Shown piece after piece: positions 17,936-26,373 of a stretch of DNA of 64,000 bases. Every line of letters begins with the position of its first letter. The stretch's first letter is position 1. The notes under the pieces were generated by a model. The model was not told the DNA's origin. It did no database searches and saw nothing but the letters and a program-made list of their open reading frames with translations. Source of the stretch: an uncultured Corynebacterium sp. GTDB lineage: Bacteria > Actinomycetota > Actinomycetes > Mycobacteriales > Mycobacteriaceae. Where the stretch lies: assembly GCF_943914615.1 (NCBI RefSeq), contig NZ_CALUCS010000011.1:10492-74491 (forward strand), read 5' to 3'. A program made the position numbers and the translations under genes.

Positions 17936-19516
17936 GTGGCTGACCAAACTTGGTTTGTCATAGCCATGGTGATCTATCTGATCGTCATGCTGCTGATTGG
18001 ACTTTATAGTTTCAACCAGACCGACGAGTATGAGGACTACATGCTCGGCGGGCGAAACCTGCACCCCTTCGTCGCCGCATTGTCAGCCGGCGCGTCGGAC
18101 ATGTCCGGCTGGCTCCTCATGGGTCTACCTGGCGCGCTCTACATGCTTGGTTTCTCTGAGATGTGGATGGCCATCGGCCTGCTGATCGGTGCCGCAGTGA
18201 ACTGGATCGTTACCGCACCGCGCCTCCGCTCCTACACTGAGGTGGCGAACAACTCGATCACGATCCCCTCCTTCTTGGAGAATCGCTTCAACGATCGCAG
18301 CCACTTCCTGCGCATCGCCGCCGGCATCATCATTCTGGTGTTCTTCACCTTCTACGTGTCTTCCGGCATGGTCGCCGGTGGCCGCTACTTCGAATCCACC
18401 TTCGAGGGCGACTACATGACCGGCATGATCATCATCGCCGCCGTCACCGTGGGCTACACCTTCATCGGTGGCTTCCTGGCGGTCTCCTTCACCGATACCG
18501 TCCAGGGCTGCATCATGTTCGTCTCCCTGCTGCTGGTGCCGGTCATGGCGCTGCTGCACATGGACGACCCGGGCGCTATCTGGACCTACCAGCTGGAAAA
18601 CGCTTACGGCCTCGAGACCATTGAGCCGAACCCGGATTGGTTCTCCCTGTTCACCGGTGTCTCCTTCGTCACCATCATCTCCAACCTGGCGTGGGGCCTG
18701 GGCTACTTCGGCCAGCCGCACATCATCGTGCGCTTCATGGCGCTGCGCAGCCCGTCCGACGCTCGTGCAGGTATGCGTTACGGCGTTGGCTGGATGTTCC
18801 TGTGCCTGGTCGGCACCGTCATGGTCGCCATCATCGGCCCGGCATTCTTCGGCATGGATCCGTCCATCGCCATCACTGACCAGGAAAACTTTGAGACCAT
18901 CTTCTTGGACATGGGTCGCATCCTGTTCCACCCGCTGATCGCTGGCCTGATCCTGACCGCAGTTCTGGCGGCGATCATGTCCACCATTTCTTCTCAGCTG
19001 CTGGTTGTTTCCTCCGCGCTGATCGAGGACATCTACAACGGCCTGATCAACAAGAACGCATCCGACCAGTCCCTGAAGAACCTCTCCCGCATCTCCGTGC
19101 TGGTGGTCGCTATCTTCGCCGGCGTGATTGCTCTTAACCCGGAGTCCGGCATTCTTGGCCTGGTCGAGTTCGCCTGGGCTGGCTTCGGCGCCTCCTTCGG
19201 CCCGGTTATCCTGGCTTCGCTGTACTGGCGCCGACTCAATGGCGCAGGCGCCGCCGCTGGTCTGGTTACGGGCGCAATTGTCGCCTTCATCTGGGGTGGC
19301 CTGCCGCAGTTCGGCGTTATGGATAAGCCGTTCGAACTATACGAGATGATCCCGGGCGTGGCTCTGAACGTCATCGTCATGGTCACCGTCACGCTGCTGA
19401 CCAAGGCTCCGTCCAAGGAGATCACCGATACCTTCGACGAGGCAGCCAAGCTCTCTAAGGTGGCCATCAAGAAGGACATCGACTTCGAGGAAGCCGCAGA
19501 GGTAACCGCCAAGTAG
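17936..19516 (+). CDS. putP: Sodium/proline symporter
   Basis: This member of the sodium:solute symporter family has about 526 residues and 12-13 hydrophobic segments. N-terminal motifs YMLGGRNLHPFVAALSAGASDMSGWLLMG and later GYFGQPHIIVRFMA are typical of PutP, which imports proline with sodium across the cytoplasmic membrane. ATGs at 17927 and 17930 are possible, but GTG 17936 (VADQTWFV) is preferred because GAGGAG (17921-17926) is then nine bases upstream. The gene ends in a strong terminator. Confidence 0.92.
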   Translation: MADQTWFVIAMVIYLIVMLLIGLYSFNQTDEYEDYMLGGRNLHPFVAALSAGASDMSGWLLMGLPGALYMLGFSEMWMAIGLLIGAAVNWIVTAPRLRSYTEVANNSITIPSFLENRFNDRSHFLRIAAGIIILVFFTFYVSSGMVAGGRYFESTFEGDYMTGMIIIAAVTVGYTFIGGFLAVSFTDTVQGCIMFVSLLLVPVMALLHMDDPGAIWTYQLENAYGLETIEPNPDWFSLFTGVSFVTIISNLAWGLGYFGQPHIIVRFMALRSPSDARAGMRYGVGWMFLCLVGTVMVAIIGPAFFGMDPSIAITDQENFETIFLDMGRILFHPLIAGLILTAVLAAIMSTISSQLLVVSSALIEDIYNGLINKNASDQSLKNLSRISVLVVAIFAGVIALNPESGILGLVEFAWAGFGASFGPVILASLYWRRLNGAGAAAGLVTGAIVAFIWGGLPQFGVMDKPFELYEMIPGVALNVIVMVTVTLLTKAPSKEITDTFDEAAKLSKVAIKKDIDFEEAAEVTAK

Positions 19517-19546
19517 CTCAACCGCTTTCTTGAGCGAACCTTTCTA

Positions 19547-19583
19547 GCGCCGCTGCAGTCTAAGACTGTATGCGGCGCTTTTT
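19547..19583 (+). terminator. Intrinsic terminator after putP
   Basis: A two-part stem, GCGCCGC plus TGCAGTC, pairs with GACTGTA plus GCGGCGC (14 bp, one wobble, one bulged T, 3-nt loop), followed by five Ts. The ATG of the next gene lies in the 3' arm. Confidence 0.85.
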
Positions 19584-20223
19584 CCTGTCTCAGCCCTTCA
19601 CCATCTATTGCCTGTTCCTGGTTGTTGTGGCCTGTGCAGTTTCTTGGGTAACGACGCCACATCGTCACCAACCGCAGGATCAACGAACAGTTAGGGAGTA
19701 CCTGCAGCGCATTCACCAGATCCCCGCCCGACCACGGGTGCTGGGGTACTCCCGGACCCGCTTCGGCGACGGTTGGGGAACGCAGGTCACCGAACTCGGT
19801 GTGTGCGATACCCGGCACCTGCTGCTGGTACAGACTTTCGGGGGTTCTGCTGGTGGGTGCGCCAGCGACAACGGGAGCGGGCCCCTGAGGGAACGAGGGG
19901 GCGTCGATCCCTATACACATCACCCCATGGACCGCCACAGCGTAGACATAGACCACATCGTCCCGCTGGCGGCCGCGTGGGACTTGGGGGCTTATGCGTG
20001 GCCGGAGGCTACGAGGCGGGATTTTGCAAACGACACGCAGCGGAATTTACTGGTGACGGCGTCTGAAGTGAACCGGGAGAAGTCCGATTCCACATTGAGC
20101 GAATGGCTGCCCCCAGTAGACAGCTGCAACTACTGCGCGCGCTTTGTACGGGCAGTCGGTGACTATGGCTTAGCGCTGCCGGCAGCAGACGCACAGGCGG
20201 CACAGAAAGCCTGCGACCTGTAG
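19570..20223 (+). CDS. Exported HNH-family endonuclease (DUF1524-like)
   Basis: The 217-residue product has an N-terminal hydrophobic segment (about residues 11-30), so it is probably secreted or membrane anchored. The catalytic region reads DIDHIVPLAAAWDLGA, then a WP pair, then FANDTQRNLLVTASEVNREKSD, the layout of the actinobacterial HNH/DUF1524 nucleases with a His-metal centre. It would cleave nucleic acid outside the membrane. The only start that keeps the signal segment is the ATG at 19570, inside the terminator hairpin of putP; no ribosome site is visible. Confidence 0.8.
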   Translation: MRRFFLSQPFTIYCLFLVVVACAVSWVTTPHRHQPQDQRTVREYLQRIHQIPARPRVLGYSRTRFGDGWGTQVTELGVCDTRHLLLVQTFGGSAGGCASDNGSGPLRERGGVDPYTHHPMDRHSVDIDHIVPLAAAWDLGAYAWPEATRRDFANDTQRNLLVTASEVNREKSDSTLSEWLPPVDSCNYCARFVRAVGDYGLALPAADAQAAQKACDL

Positions 20224-20278
20224 GGCGCGCGGTATTCAAAGGTGACAGATCCCCTGTTCATCTGTGAGGATAGAGGAC

Positions 20279-20764
20279 ATGTCTACTTTTATTATCGCGC
20301 TTCACGTCCTGGCGGCGATCCTGCTGATCGGCCCCGTTGCTATCGCTTCTTCCATGTACGCTCCCCAGTTCCGCAAGGCACAGTCCGGTGACCCGGCTGC
20401 TATCGGTGCCCTGCGACTGGTACACCGCATCACCCGTTCCTACGGATTCGTATCTCTGCTGGTACCGGTACTGGGTCTCATCGCATTCTTCGTCGTTGAG
20501 GGCGCGATGAAGAACACCGCACTGCACTTCGCTCTGCTGCTGGCCATCGCTGCTTGGGGTGTTCTGATCGCTCTGGTTATCCCCCGTCAGCGCCAGGGCC
20601 TGGTAGCGCTGAACGCTGTAGAGGCCGGTGACGCTCCAGCTTCCGAGGCAGAGGCTGCCAAGGCTGCTGACGCAGACACCTCCAAGATCCCGGGGCAGGC
20701 GGCAATGTTCGCGGGCATCTTTAACCTGCTGTGGCTGGTTACTGCGATCCTGATGTTCGTCTAG
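20279..20764 (+). CDS. Small integral membrane protein (possibly DUF2269-like)
   Basis: The 161-residue protein has four hydrophobic segments (about residues 4-24, 53-75, 81-100 and 140-161) with an Ala/Glu-rich cytoplasmic or external loop at 112-132. HVLAAILLIGPVAIA and a conserved-looking HRITRSYGFVSL resemble DUF2269-type membrane proteins, but I do not assign a function. The start at 20279 is chosen over one 15 bases upstream because AGAGGA lies just before it. A strong bidirectional terminator follows. Confidence 0.75.
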   Translation: MSTFIIALHVLAAILLIGPVAIASSMYAPQFRKAQSGDPAAIGALRLVHRITRSYGFVSLLVPVLGLIAFFVVEGAMKNTALHFALLLAIAAWGVLIALVIPRQRQGLVALNAVEAGDAPASEAEAAKAADADTSKIPGQAAMFAGIFNLLWLVTAILMFV

Positions 20765-20810
20765 AACCCAAGCTTTCATTAAAACCTGCGGATAAGGCCG
20801 CGGGTACACG

Positions 20811-20844
20811 AAAAACGCACCCCGGGGGCCCGGGGTGCGTTTTT
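20811..20844. terminator. Bidirectional intrinsic terminator
   Basis: A perfect stem ACGCACCCCGGG/CCCGGGGTGCGT is flanked by AAAA on the left and TTTT on the right, so it can end transcription from both sides. Confidence 0.9.
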
Positions 20845-20849
20845 ATGGA

Positions 20850-20886
20850 TTAATAGACAAAAGTGCGGGTTAATAGACAAAAAGTG
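20850..20886. repeat. Two direct repeats at 20-bp period
   Basis: TTAATAGACAAAAGTG (20850-20865) and TTAATAGACAAAAAGTG (20870-20886) are nearly identical and start 20 bp apart, two helical turns, as expected for paired protein binding sites. They directly follow a terminator and are not near a promoter I can identify. Confidence 0.7.
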
Positions 20887-20941
20887 TGTCCGCCCGGCGT
20901 GTAGCCGGGTCGGCCCTTTATCCTCAGCGGGCAAAGGGCGG

Positions 20942-21063
20942 ATGTCGTTAGAACGAGAATACGTAAATGAACGACAGTCTCATTAACGAGAACGCGCAGG
21001 TCAGAGCGTTGCAGAATTATGCTGTCCCTCGACCGTACGTCCGTATTCTCGTTCTAACGACAT
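20942..21063. repeat. Perfect 22-bp inverted repeat with 78-bp centre
   Basis: The left arm (20942-20963) and right arm (21042-21063) are exact reverse complements, beginning ATGTCGTTAGAACG. The left arm also forms an imperfect palindrome with an inner copy: TGTCGTT (20943-20949) and AACGACA (20970-20976), 20 bp apart. No T-run follows either arm, so it is not a simple terminator. The 315-bp gap 20765-21078 contains no ORF I would call; besides the terminator and direct repeats it has a GCCCTTT/AAAGGGC hairpin at 20913-20939. A miniature mobile element or a serine-recombinase site are possible readings. Confidence 0.8.
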
Positions 21064-21078
21064 TTGACCGCTTAGGGT

Positions 21079-23193
21079 CTAGCGGCGACCTCCACGGTGC
21101 CCGCGGTCTGACTTGAAACCGCGTCCGCCACGATCATCTCGGCGGTTGCGCCCGCCACGGCCACCGTGACCGCCACGTCCGCCACGATCATCGCGCTCGT
21201 CGAAGCGGTTGCGTCCGCCACGATCTCCGCGTCCGCCACGGCCACCACGATCCCCGCGGTCATTGCGGTGCTGGCGCTTGTGGCTGCCAGGGCGGCCAGC
21301 CGGCGCACCCGGATCCGGCTCAATGTTGATCAGCTGGCCAGACACGCGGGTCTGATCCAGCGCGTGGAAAACCTCCATCGGCAGATCCGCCGGCAGCTCC
21401 ACCAGGGAATGCTCCGCGAAGATGCTGATGCGACCGAAGTCCCGGGAGTTCATGCCACCCTCGTTGGCCAGGGCGCCGACGATGGCACCCGGGCGCACAC
21501 GCTGACGGTGGCCCACCGACAGGCGGTACACCGCCAGCTCCTTGCCGTTGCGGTCGGTGATGCGCGGAGCTTCCTTATTGAAGCGCTCGTCGAAGGGCTT
21601 GTATGCTCCGCCGCCGCTGCGATTGTCATCGCCATAGCGATCGCGGCGGCGCGGGCGCTCCTCCTTCGGCTTCTCCTTCATCAGGAAGTCCTCGCCGGCC
21701 TGCAGCTGAGCTGCCAGAGCCGCCGCAATGTCCGCCAGCTCCACCTCGTTGGACTCCGCGTACTCCTTCACCAGGTCGCGGAAGATACCGATCTGCGGAT
21801 CCGCCAGAGACTCCGTCAGGCTGTCGCGGAACTTCTCCTTGCGAGCCTCGTTCACCGCGTCCACGGTCGGCAGCTCGATCTCGTTCAACCGAGACTTGGT
21901 TGCCCTTTCGATGGCCTTCAGCAGGCGGCGCTCACGGGGCGTCACGAACAAAATAGCGCGCCCCTTACGACCTGCACGGCCCGTGCGGCCAATGCGGTGC
22001 ACATAGGACTCGGTATCGTGCGGAATGTCGTAGTTGAACACGTGGGTGATGCGGTCGACATCCAGACCACGGGCGGCAACGTCGGTGGCCACGAGGATGT
22101 CCAGGCGGCCATCCTTCAACTGATCCACGGTGCGCTCACGCAAGTTCTGCGGAATATCGCCATTGATGGCGGCCGCGTTGAAACCACGGGCACGCAGGCG
22201 CTCCGCCAGCTCCTCGGTCTCGTTCTTCGTGCGCACGAACATGATCATGGCCTCGAACTCAGTAACTTCGAGGATGCGAGTCAGCGCGTCCAGCTTGTCG
22301 CGGTGGCTGACCAGCAGATAATCCTGCTCGATGTTTTCGCTGGTCCGCTGGGTAGCCTTAACCGTGATTTCCTGCGGATCGTTCAGGTACTGCTTCGACA
22401 GGCGGCGAATGCCGGAGGGCATCGTCGCAGAAAACAGGGCAACCTGCTTCTCACTGGGGGTATCCTCCAGGATGCGCTCGACATCCTCCTGGAAGCCCAT
22501 GTTCAGCATTTCATCTGCCTCGTCGAGCACCATGAAACGCAGCTCGGAAATATCCAGGCTGCCCTTCTCCAGGTGGTCGATCACGCGGCCGGGCGTACCG
22601 ACCACAATGTGCGCACCCCGGCGCAGGCCGGACAGCTGCACGCCATAGGCCTGCCCGCCGTAGATCGGCAACACATGAATGCCGCCCACGTGCTCAGAGA
22701 AGGATTGGAAGCTCTCGGCAACCTGCAATGCAAGCTCGCGCGTCGGTGCCAATACGAGGGCTTGGGGGTGACGCTTCGACACGTCAATGCGCGACAGAAT
22801 AGGCAACGCAAACGCGGCCGTCTTACCGGTACCGGTCTGTGCGAGGCCAACCACGTCGTGGCCTTCCATGAGCACCGGAATGGTTTCTGCCTGGATTGGG
22901 GAAGGTACTTCGAAGCCGACCTTCTTGACTGCAGCTAGTACATTTTCGGGCAATCCCAGCCCGTCGAAAGAGGGCTGCTGCTCTTCGCTCTGTTGGTTGT
23001 CTTTTTCTGGAACTTTCGCTTCGGCGTTCTCAGACTCCACTGCCTCATTAGTCACATCTCGTGGCTCGTGCTTTTCCACGGCAGAATCCTGGGAAGAATT
23101 CTCCGTGAGGCCACCCTGCAGTTCATTCTGAGATACCGACTCGTCATTAACCGGCTGGTTTACGTCGCCGGTGACGTTTTCAGTATCACTCAT
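21079..23193 (-). CDS. DEAD-box RNA helicase (DeaD/CsdA-like)
   Basis: The 704-residue protein has an acidic, low-complexity N-terminus (about 70 residues), a helicase core with Q motif GFEVPSPIQAETIP, Walker A AQTGTGKT, motif II DEAD, motif III SAT and motif VI HRIGRTGRAGRKG, then a DbpA-type RNA-binding domain near 560-630 and an RG/RGG-rich tail of about 60 residues. Such helicases unwind rRNA and mRNA structure, often in ribosome assembly or cold. The RG tail likely binds RNA. Related to M. tuberculosis Rv1253 (recalled). Confidence 0.93.
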   Translation of the reverse strand: MSDTENVTGDVNQPVNDESVSQNELQGGLTENSSQDSAVEKHEPRDVTNEAVESENAEAKVPEKDNQQSEEQQPSFDGLGLPENVLAAVKKVGFEVPSPIQAETIPVLMEGHDVVGLAQTGTGKTAAFALPILSRIDVSKRHPQALVLAPTRELALQVAESFQSFSEHVGGIHVLPIYGGQAYGVQLSGLRRGAHIVVGTPGRVIDHLEKGSLDISELRFMVLDEADEMLNMGFQEDVERILEDTPSEKQVALFSATMPSGIRRLSKQYLNDPQEITVKATQRTSENIEQDYLLVSHRDKLDALTRILEVTEFEAMIMFVRTKNETEELAERLRARGFNAAAINGDIPQNLRERTVDQLKDGRLDILVATDVAARGLDVDRITHVFNYDIPHDTESYVHRIGRTGRAGRKGRAILFVTPRERRLLKAIERATKSRLNEIELPTVDAVNEARKEKFRDSLTESLADPQIGIFRDLVKEYAESNEVELADIAAALAAQLQAGEDFLMKEKPKEERPRRRDRYGDDNRSGGGAYKPFDERFNKEAPRITDRNGKELAVYRLSVGHRQRVRPGAIVGALANEGGMNSRDFGRISIFAEHSLVELPADLPMEVFHALDQTRVSGQLINIEPDPGAPAGRPGSHKRQHRNDRGDRGGRGGRGDRGGRNRFDERDDRGGRGGHGGRGGRNRRDDRGGRGFKSDRGHRGGRR

Positions 23194-23283
23194 CGTTGCC
23201 CAAGCCTACGCTGCCTTGACCGATAAAGCGATTCATGGAAATGCCCGGACAATCCCCGGGGGTCTCGTCGCCGACAGCGCAAG

Positions 23284-24600
23284 CTACTGGTCAAGCTGGG
23301 CGATAACGTGATGCGCTGCCCGCTGCCCACTACGCAGCACACCATCGATGCTCGGCGTGGCGTGTTGGGCACCGGCTAGGGCAATACGACTGCCTTTAAG
23401 TTCCCGCTCCCCCAGTTCCTTGCCTATGCGTTGCAAACTTTGCGGGAGGATCAGCGGGATGGCGTCAATAAACTTCTGCTCCGTAACCAGTTCCCAACCG
23501 GAAGAATCTACGCCGAACAGCGAGCCCAAACCGCGCTGCACCTCAGCCACCGACGGCCCCTCGGCGGGGTTGGAACCGCGCGGGTGCACGTGGTTAGCTG
23601 CCACCAGATGTCTGCCCGGCGCGTAACTCGGGGCGGCAGCGGTGACCTCCGTGGCTGATGTAATTGGGGTGCTGCGAGTGCCATCCACGGTCAGCAACCC
23701 CTCGTCCATCACCGGCTCGTCTGAGACGAACCACCAGGAAGAAACGCTGGTCGTGGGCACTTTCGGCGACCCCAGCAACTCGGTTTCCCGCTGCGGATCG
23801 ACAGCTACGATGACATGCGAGAAGTGTTCGGTCTCCGCCCCGTTGACCGTCACTTTTACCCCGGAATTATCCTCCTCGATGGCGGTCACGAGCGAGTTCA
23901 GATGGAACTCGACCCCCGGTACGCGAGCGAGCGCCGCCGATAGTTCGCCCATACCGTTTTCCAGCACAGCTAGGTTGCCGCGCAGCATCGTGGCGACCAT
24001 CCACTTGGCGAAAATCGCGGAAGACTCACCTTCAGCGTCGAACAGGAATGCGCGCAACAACGGGTCGATCGCCACGGCGCGAGTGCGTCGGTGCACACCC
24101 CGCTGGTCCAGCGATTCGCAGGTCTTCACATCCTCGTCGATATATTTCTGCTTGATGCTGCGCAGTTCCAGGCTAGAGCGGTGGGACAACTCGGACTTTA
24201 GCCAGCGGCGTAGGGCTAGTAGATCCCGGAAGGATAGAGCGCTGCGCGCCTTCGAGCGCATGAGGCTGGGAATCAGATGCGGCGCTCGGATCGGGTCGCA
24301 GATCAGCGCCAAACCGTCGTCCGTGAGCGTTTGGATTGCTGGCTGGAAGTAGCGGATCCCCAGCGCGGCGTACTCCCCTGGCTGCAGAATTTCTTTTACC
24401 GCCGGGTACCAGGAGTTGAAGGTCTGCAGACCGTTGTCGATGGTCACACCGTCGATCTTTTGGCTACGCATACGCCCGCCTAGACCGTCGCTGGCTTCGA
24501 AGACGGTGCAGTTCATTCCACTCTTGTGCAGGGTGCGCGCTGCGGCGAGTCCGGCTAGCCCGCCTCCTACGATGGCTACATTGGCTTCGTTTTCCGCCAT
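23284..24600 (-). CDS. FAD-dependent amine oxidase/phytoene desaturase-like protein
   Basis: The 438-residue protein begins with the dinucleotide-binding motif VAIVGGGLAGLAAARTL followed by FEASDGLGGRMRS, the FAD site of the amine-oxidase/CrtI superfamily, and ends with LAGAQHATPSIDGVLRSGQRAA, the C-terminal FAD contact. The substrate is not evident. The ATG at 24600 (MAENEAN) is preferred over 24657 because GGGAG lies nine bases upstream. It precedes no obvious operon partner; the DEAD-box gene starts 90 bp downstream in the same direction. Confidence 0.85.
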   Translation of the reverse strand: MAENEANVAIVGGGLAGLAAARTLHKSGMNCTVFEASDGLGGRMRSQKIDGVTIDNGLQTFNSWYPAVKEILQPGEYAALGIRYFQPAIQTLTDDGLALICDPIRAPHLIPSLMRSKARSALSFRDLLALRRWLKSELSHRSSLELRSIKQKYIDEDVKTCESLDQRGVHRRTRAVAIDPLLRAFLFDAEGESSAIFAKWMVATMLRGNLAVLENGMGELSAALARVPGVEFHLNSLVTAIEEDNSGVKVTVNGAETEHFSHVIVAVDPQRETELLGSPKVPTTSVSSWWFVSDEPVMDEGLLTVDGTRSTPITSATEVTAAAPSYAPGRHLVAANHVHPRGSNPAEGPSVAEVQRGLGSLFGVDSSGWELVTEQKFIDAIPLILPQSLQRIGKELGERELKGSRIALAGAQHATPSIDGVLRSGQRAAHHVIAQLDQ

Positions 24601-24894
24601 GTCGCTGCTCCCTAACCTGTCTTTACCGGCCTGCTGTTTCTGCCTGCGCTCGCGCACCTATTGTGCCCATGCTATCGCACAGACCATTGCGTACGGTCGC
24701 TCGCAACACCTTCCCTTATTCGATTTTATGTTCTATTCTTTTTCTTAATGACGCCACCCGTGTCCAACCCGTTTCCTACTCTGCATCCCTGAACGCAGAC
24801 CACTGATGACGGGGCTCCGCAATGGAGGTCCGGCCCAACTGATCAACACAAGAACACTCAATCCAAGAACATTCATGTAAGGAAGTGAGCAACC

Positions 24895-25428
24895 ATGAAG
24901 TCCCGCATCACCACTCGGCGAGCAACAGTTCCCCGCCCTGCTGCTGGGCGCCCAGCGCCCCGGCGCACGGGCGCTAACGCGCCTTCTCTGCGGAGTTTCG
25001 CTTTGAGCGAGCCCCACCGTGCGGCGGTGGAGGCGCGCGCTATGTTGCGTCATCCGCGCAGCCTAATCCGCATCACTCCTGGGTGGCAGGCACCTCGTTT
25101 CGCGGTGGAGGCCGGCGATTCCACCGCGTTAGTGCATGTTTCGCGAAGGCGAATGACCCCACTGCTGTGGTCCAGGCTCAGCGGTCAGCAGGCACCCGAG
25201 GGGCAGGAGTTGTTCCTGATCACAGTATCTGTAGAGTGTCCGCACTGGATGCGCCCTGAATCCATCCGCTTGCTAGAGCTCATCCTGGGCCAAGCGTGGA
25301 CGGTGCGGGAAGATCCGCAGGAATTTCGGGACCGTCACCACCAGGCACAAGTCGGCCTGACGTGGCACGCGTTGATGACGCAGGAGGATCTGCAGGCCAG
25401 CAACGCTCCGGCTCCCCACGCCGCCTGA
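24895..25428 (+). CDS. Hypothetical protein, basic N-terminus
   Basis: The 177-residue protein opens with about 35 residues rich in Arg, Pro and Ala, then a globular part (HPRSLIRITPGWQAP..., HVSRRRMTPLLWSRL, ECPHWMRPESI, LTWHALMTQEDL). I recognise no family. AAGGAAG lies ten bases before the ATG, supporting translation. It converges with the acidic-protein gene, one base apart. The 294-bp gap before it (24601-24894) holds an SD, an upstream T-rich stretch and a TGACGCCACC motif, but no gene I can support. Confidence 0.6.
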   Translation: MKSRITTRRATVPRPAAGRPAPRRTGANAPSLRSFALSEPHRAAVEARAMLRHPRSLIRITPGWQAPRFAVEAGDSTALVHVSRRRMTPLLWSRLSGQQAPEGQELFLITVSVECPHWMRPESIRLLELILGQAWTVREDPQEFRDRHHQAQVGLTWHALMTQEDLQASNAPAPHAA

Positions 25429-25429
25429 G

Positions 25430-26203
25430 CTAGTCCTCGTCCTCTGTTGCGACCTCGTCCTCGTCGTCAAACTCGTCGTCGTAGTAATCGAACTCGTCCT
25501 CTAACGGGACCAAGAGCTCTTCCCACTCGGTGGCCTGCACTTGTGCGACCGCTAAGGCGTCAAAGAGTTGATCAAAGTCCGTGAACGTGCCCAGTTCCAG
25601 AACCTCCTGGGTCATCTCGGCGGCATCCTCAAGGACGTTCTGGTACATCACTTCGCGCTCGAAGTCGCTGAGGGTCTCGTCGCTATCCAGCTCGGCCTCA
25701 GCTTGGGCTACAAGCTCGTCGTACTCTTCACCGAAGGTCACAAACTTCACGGTCGCTTCGGGTTCATCAGTACCGGATCCCAGCATCACTGTGATGAGGG
25801 AACCATTGCCCACCTCTGCGCGCACCAGCATCGGCTCAATAAGATCTTGCTCAAACTCGAGGTCGGAAATGCGATCGTCGGTGCCTTCCAGCAGATCGTG
25901 CAACACCGTAATGCACTGGTCAGTCGCAATGTACTGTGCCACCACTGCAACGGCGGCTTCAACGGAGAACACCACGCCAACCAGAGTGTCCTCGAACTCT
26001 TCAATACCTGCGACCTCGTCGAGCTCCCCCTTGGCCATGAACACATTCGCTGAGTTAATCCCCGCCGTGGTGCTCGTTTGCTCGATCTGCTGGAAATGAA
26101 TCTCCAGCTCCGGAGCGATCGGTACGAACAACATGTCGTCGTTAACTCGCGACTCAATACCCTCAGTATCCAGCGCCTGAGCAATGTCCTCGTAGAAACC
26201 CAC
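25430..26203 (-). CDS. Hypothetical acidic protein
   Basis: The 257-residue product is strongly acidic, ending in a tail almost wholly of Asp, Glu and Tyr. The fold is not recognised; regular hydrophobic patches suggest a soluble alpha/beta protein. The frame extends to 26287, but the GTG at 26203 (MGFYEDIAQALDTEG) is chosen because AGGGAG lies nine bases upstream. It has no evident export signal and no operon partner. Confidence 0.65.
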   Translation of the reverse strand: MGFYEDIAQALDTEGIESRVNDDMLFVPIAPELEIHFQQIEQTSTTAGINSANVFMAKGELDEVAGIEEFEDTLVGVVFSVEAAVAVVAQYIATDQCITVLHDLLEGTDDRISDLEFEQDLIEPMLVRAEVGNGSLITVMLGSGTDEPEATVKFVTFGEEYDELVAQAEAELDSDETLSDFEREVMYQNVLEDAAEMTQEVLELGTFTDFDQLFDALAVAQVQATEWEELLVPLEDEFDYYDDEFDDEDEVATEDED

Positions 26204-26373
26204 AGCCAACGTCTCCCTAGTATTTCCTAGTGTTTTATGAGGTGTTTCAGTCCGAAGCGAACGTGCATTCCGAGACTTGGGCACCATAGTAACCCGATCC
26301 CGGACAACACGTCATGACCTCACCGTGAGCCTCCTTGTGGACCCGTATTGTCCGTCGCTTTCTCACACCAGAA

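Noticed and set aside
21166..22938. 590-codon open frame on the plus strand
   Set aside because: Antisense of the DEAD-box helicase core and RG-rich tail.
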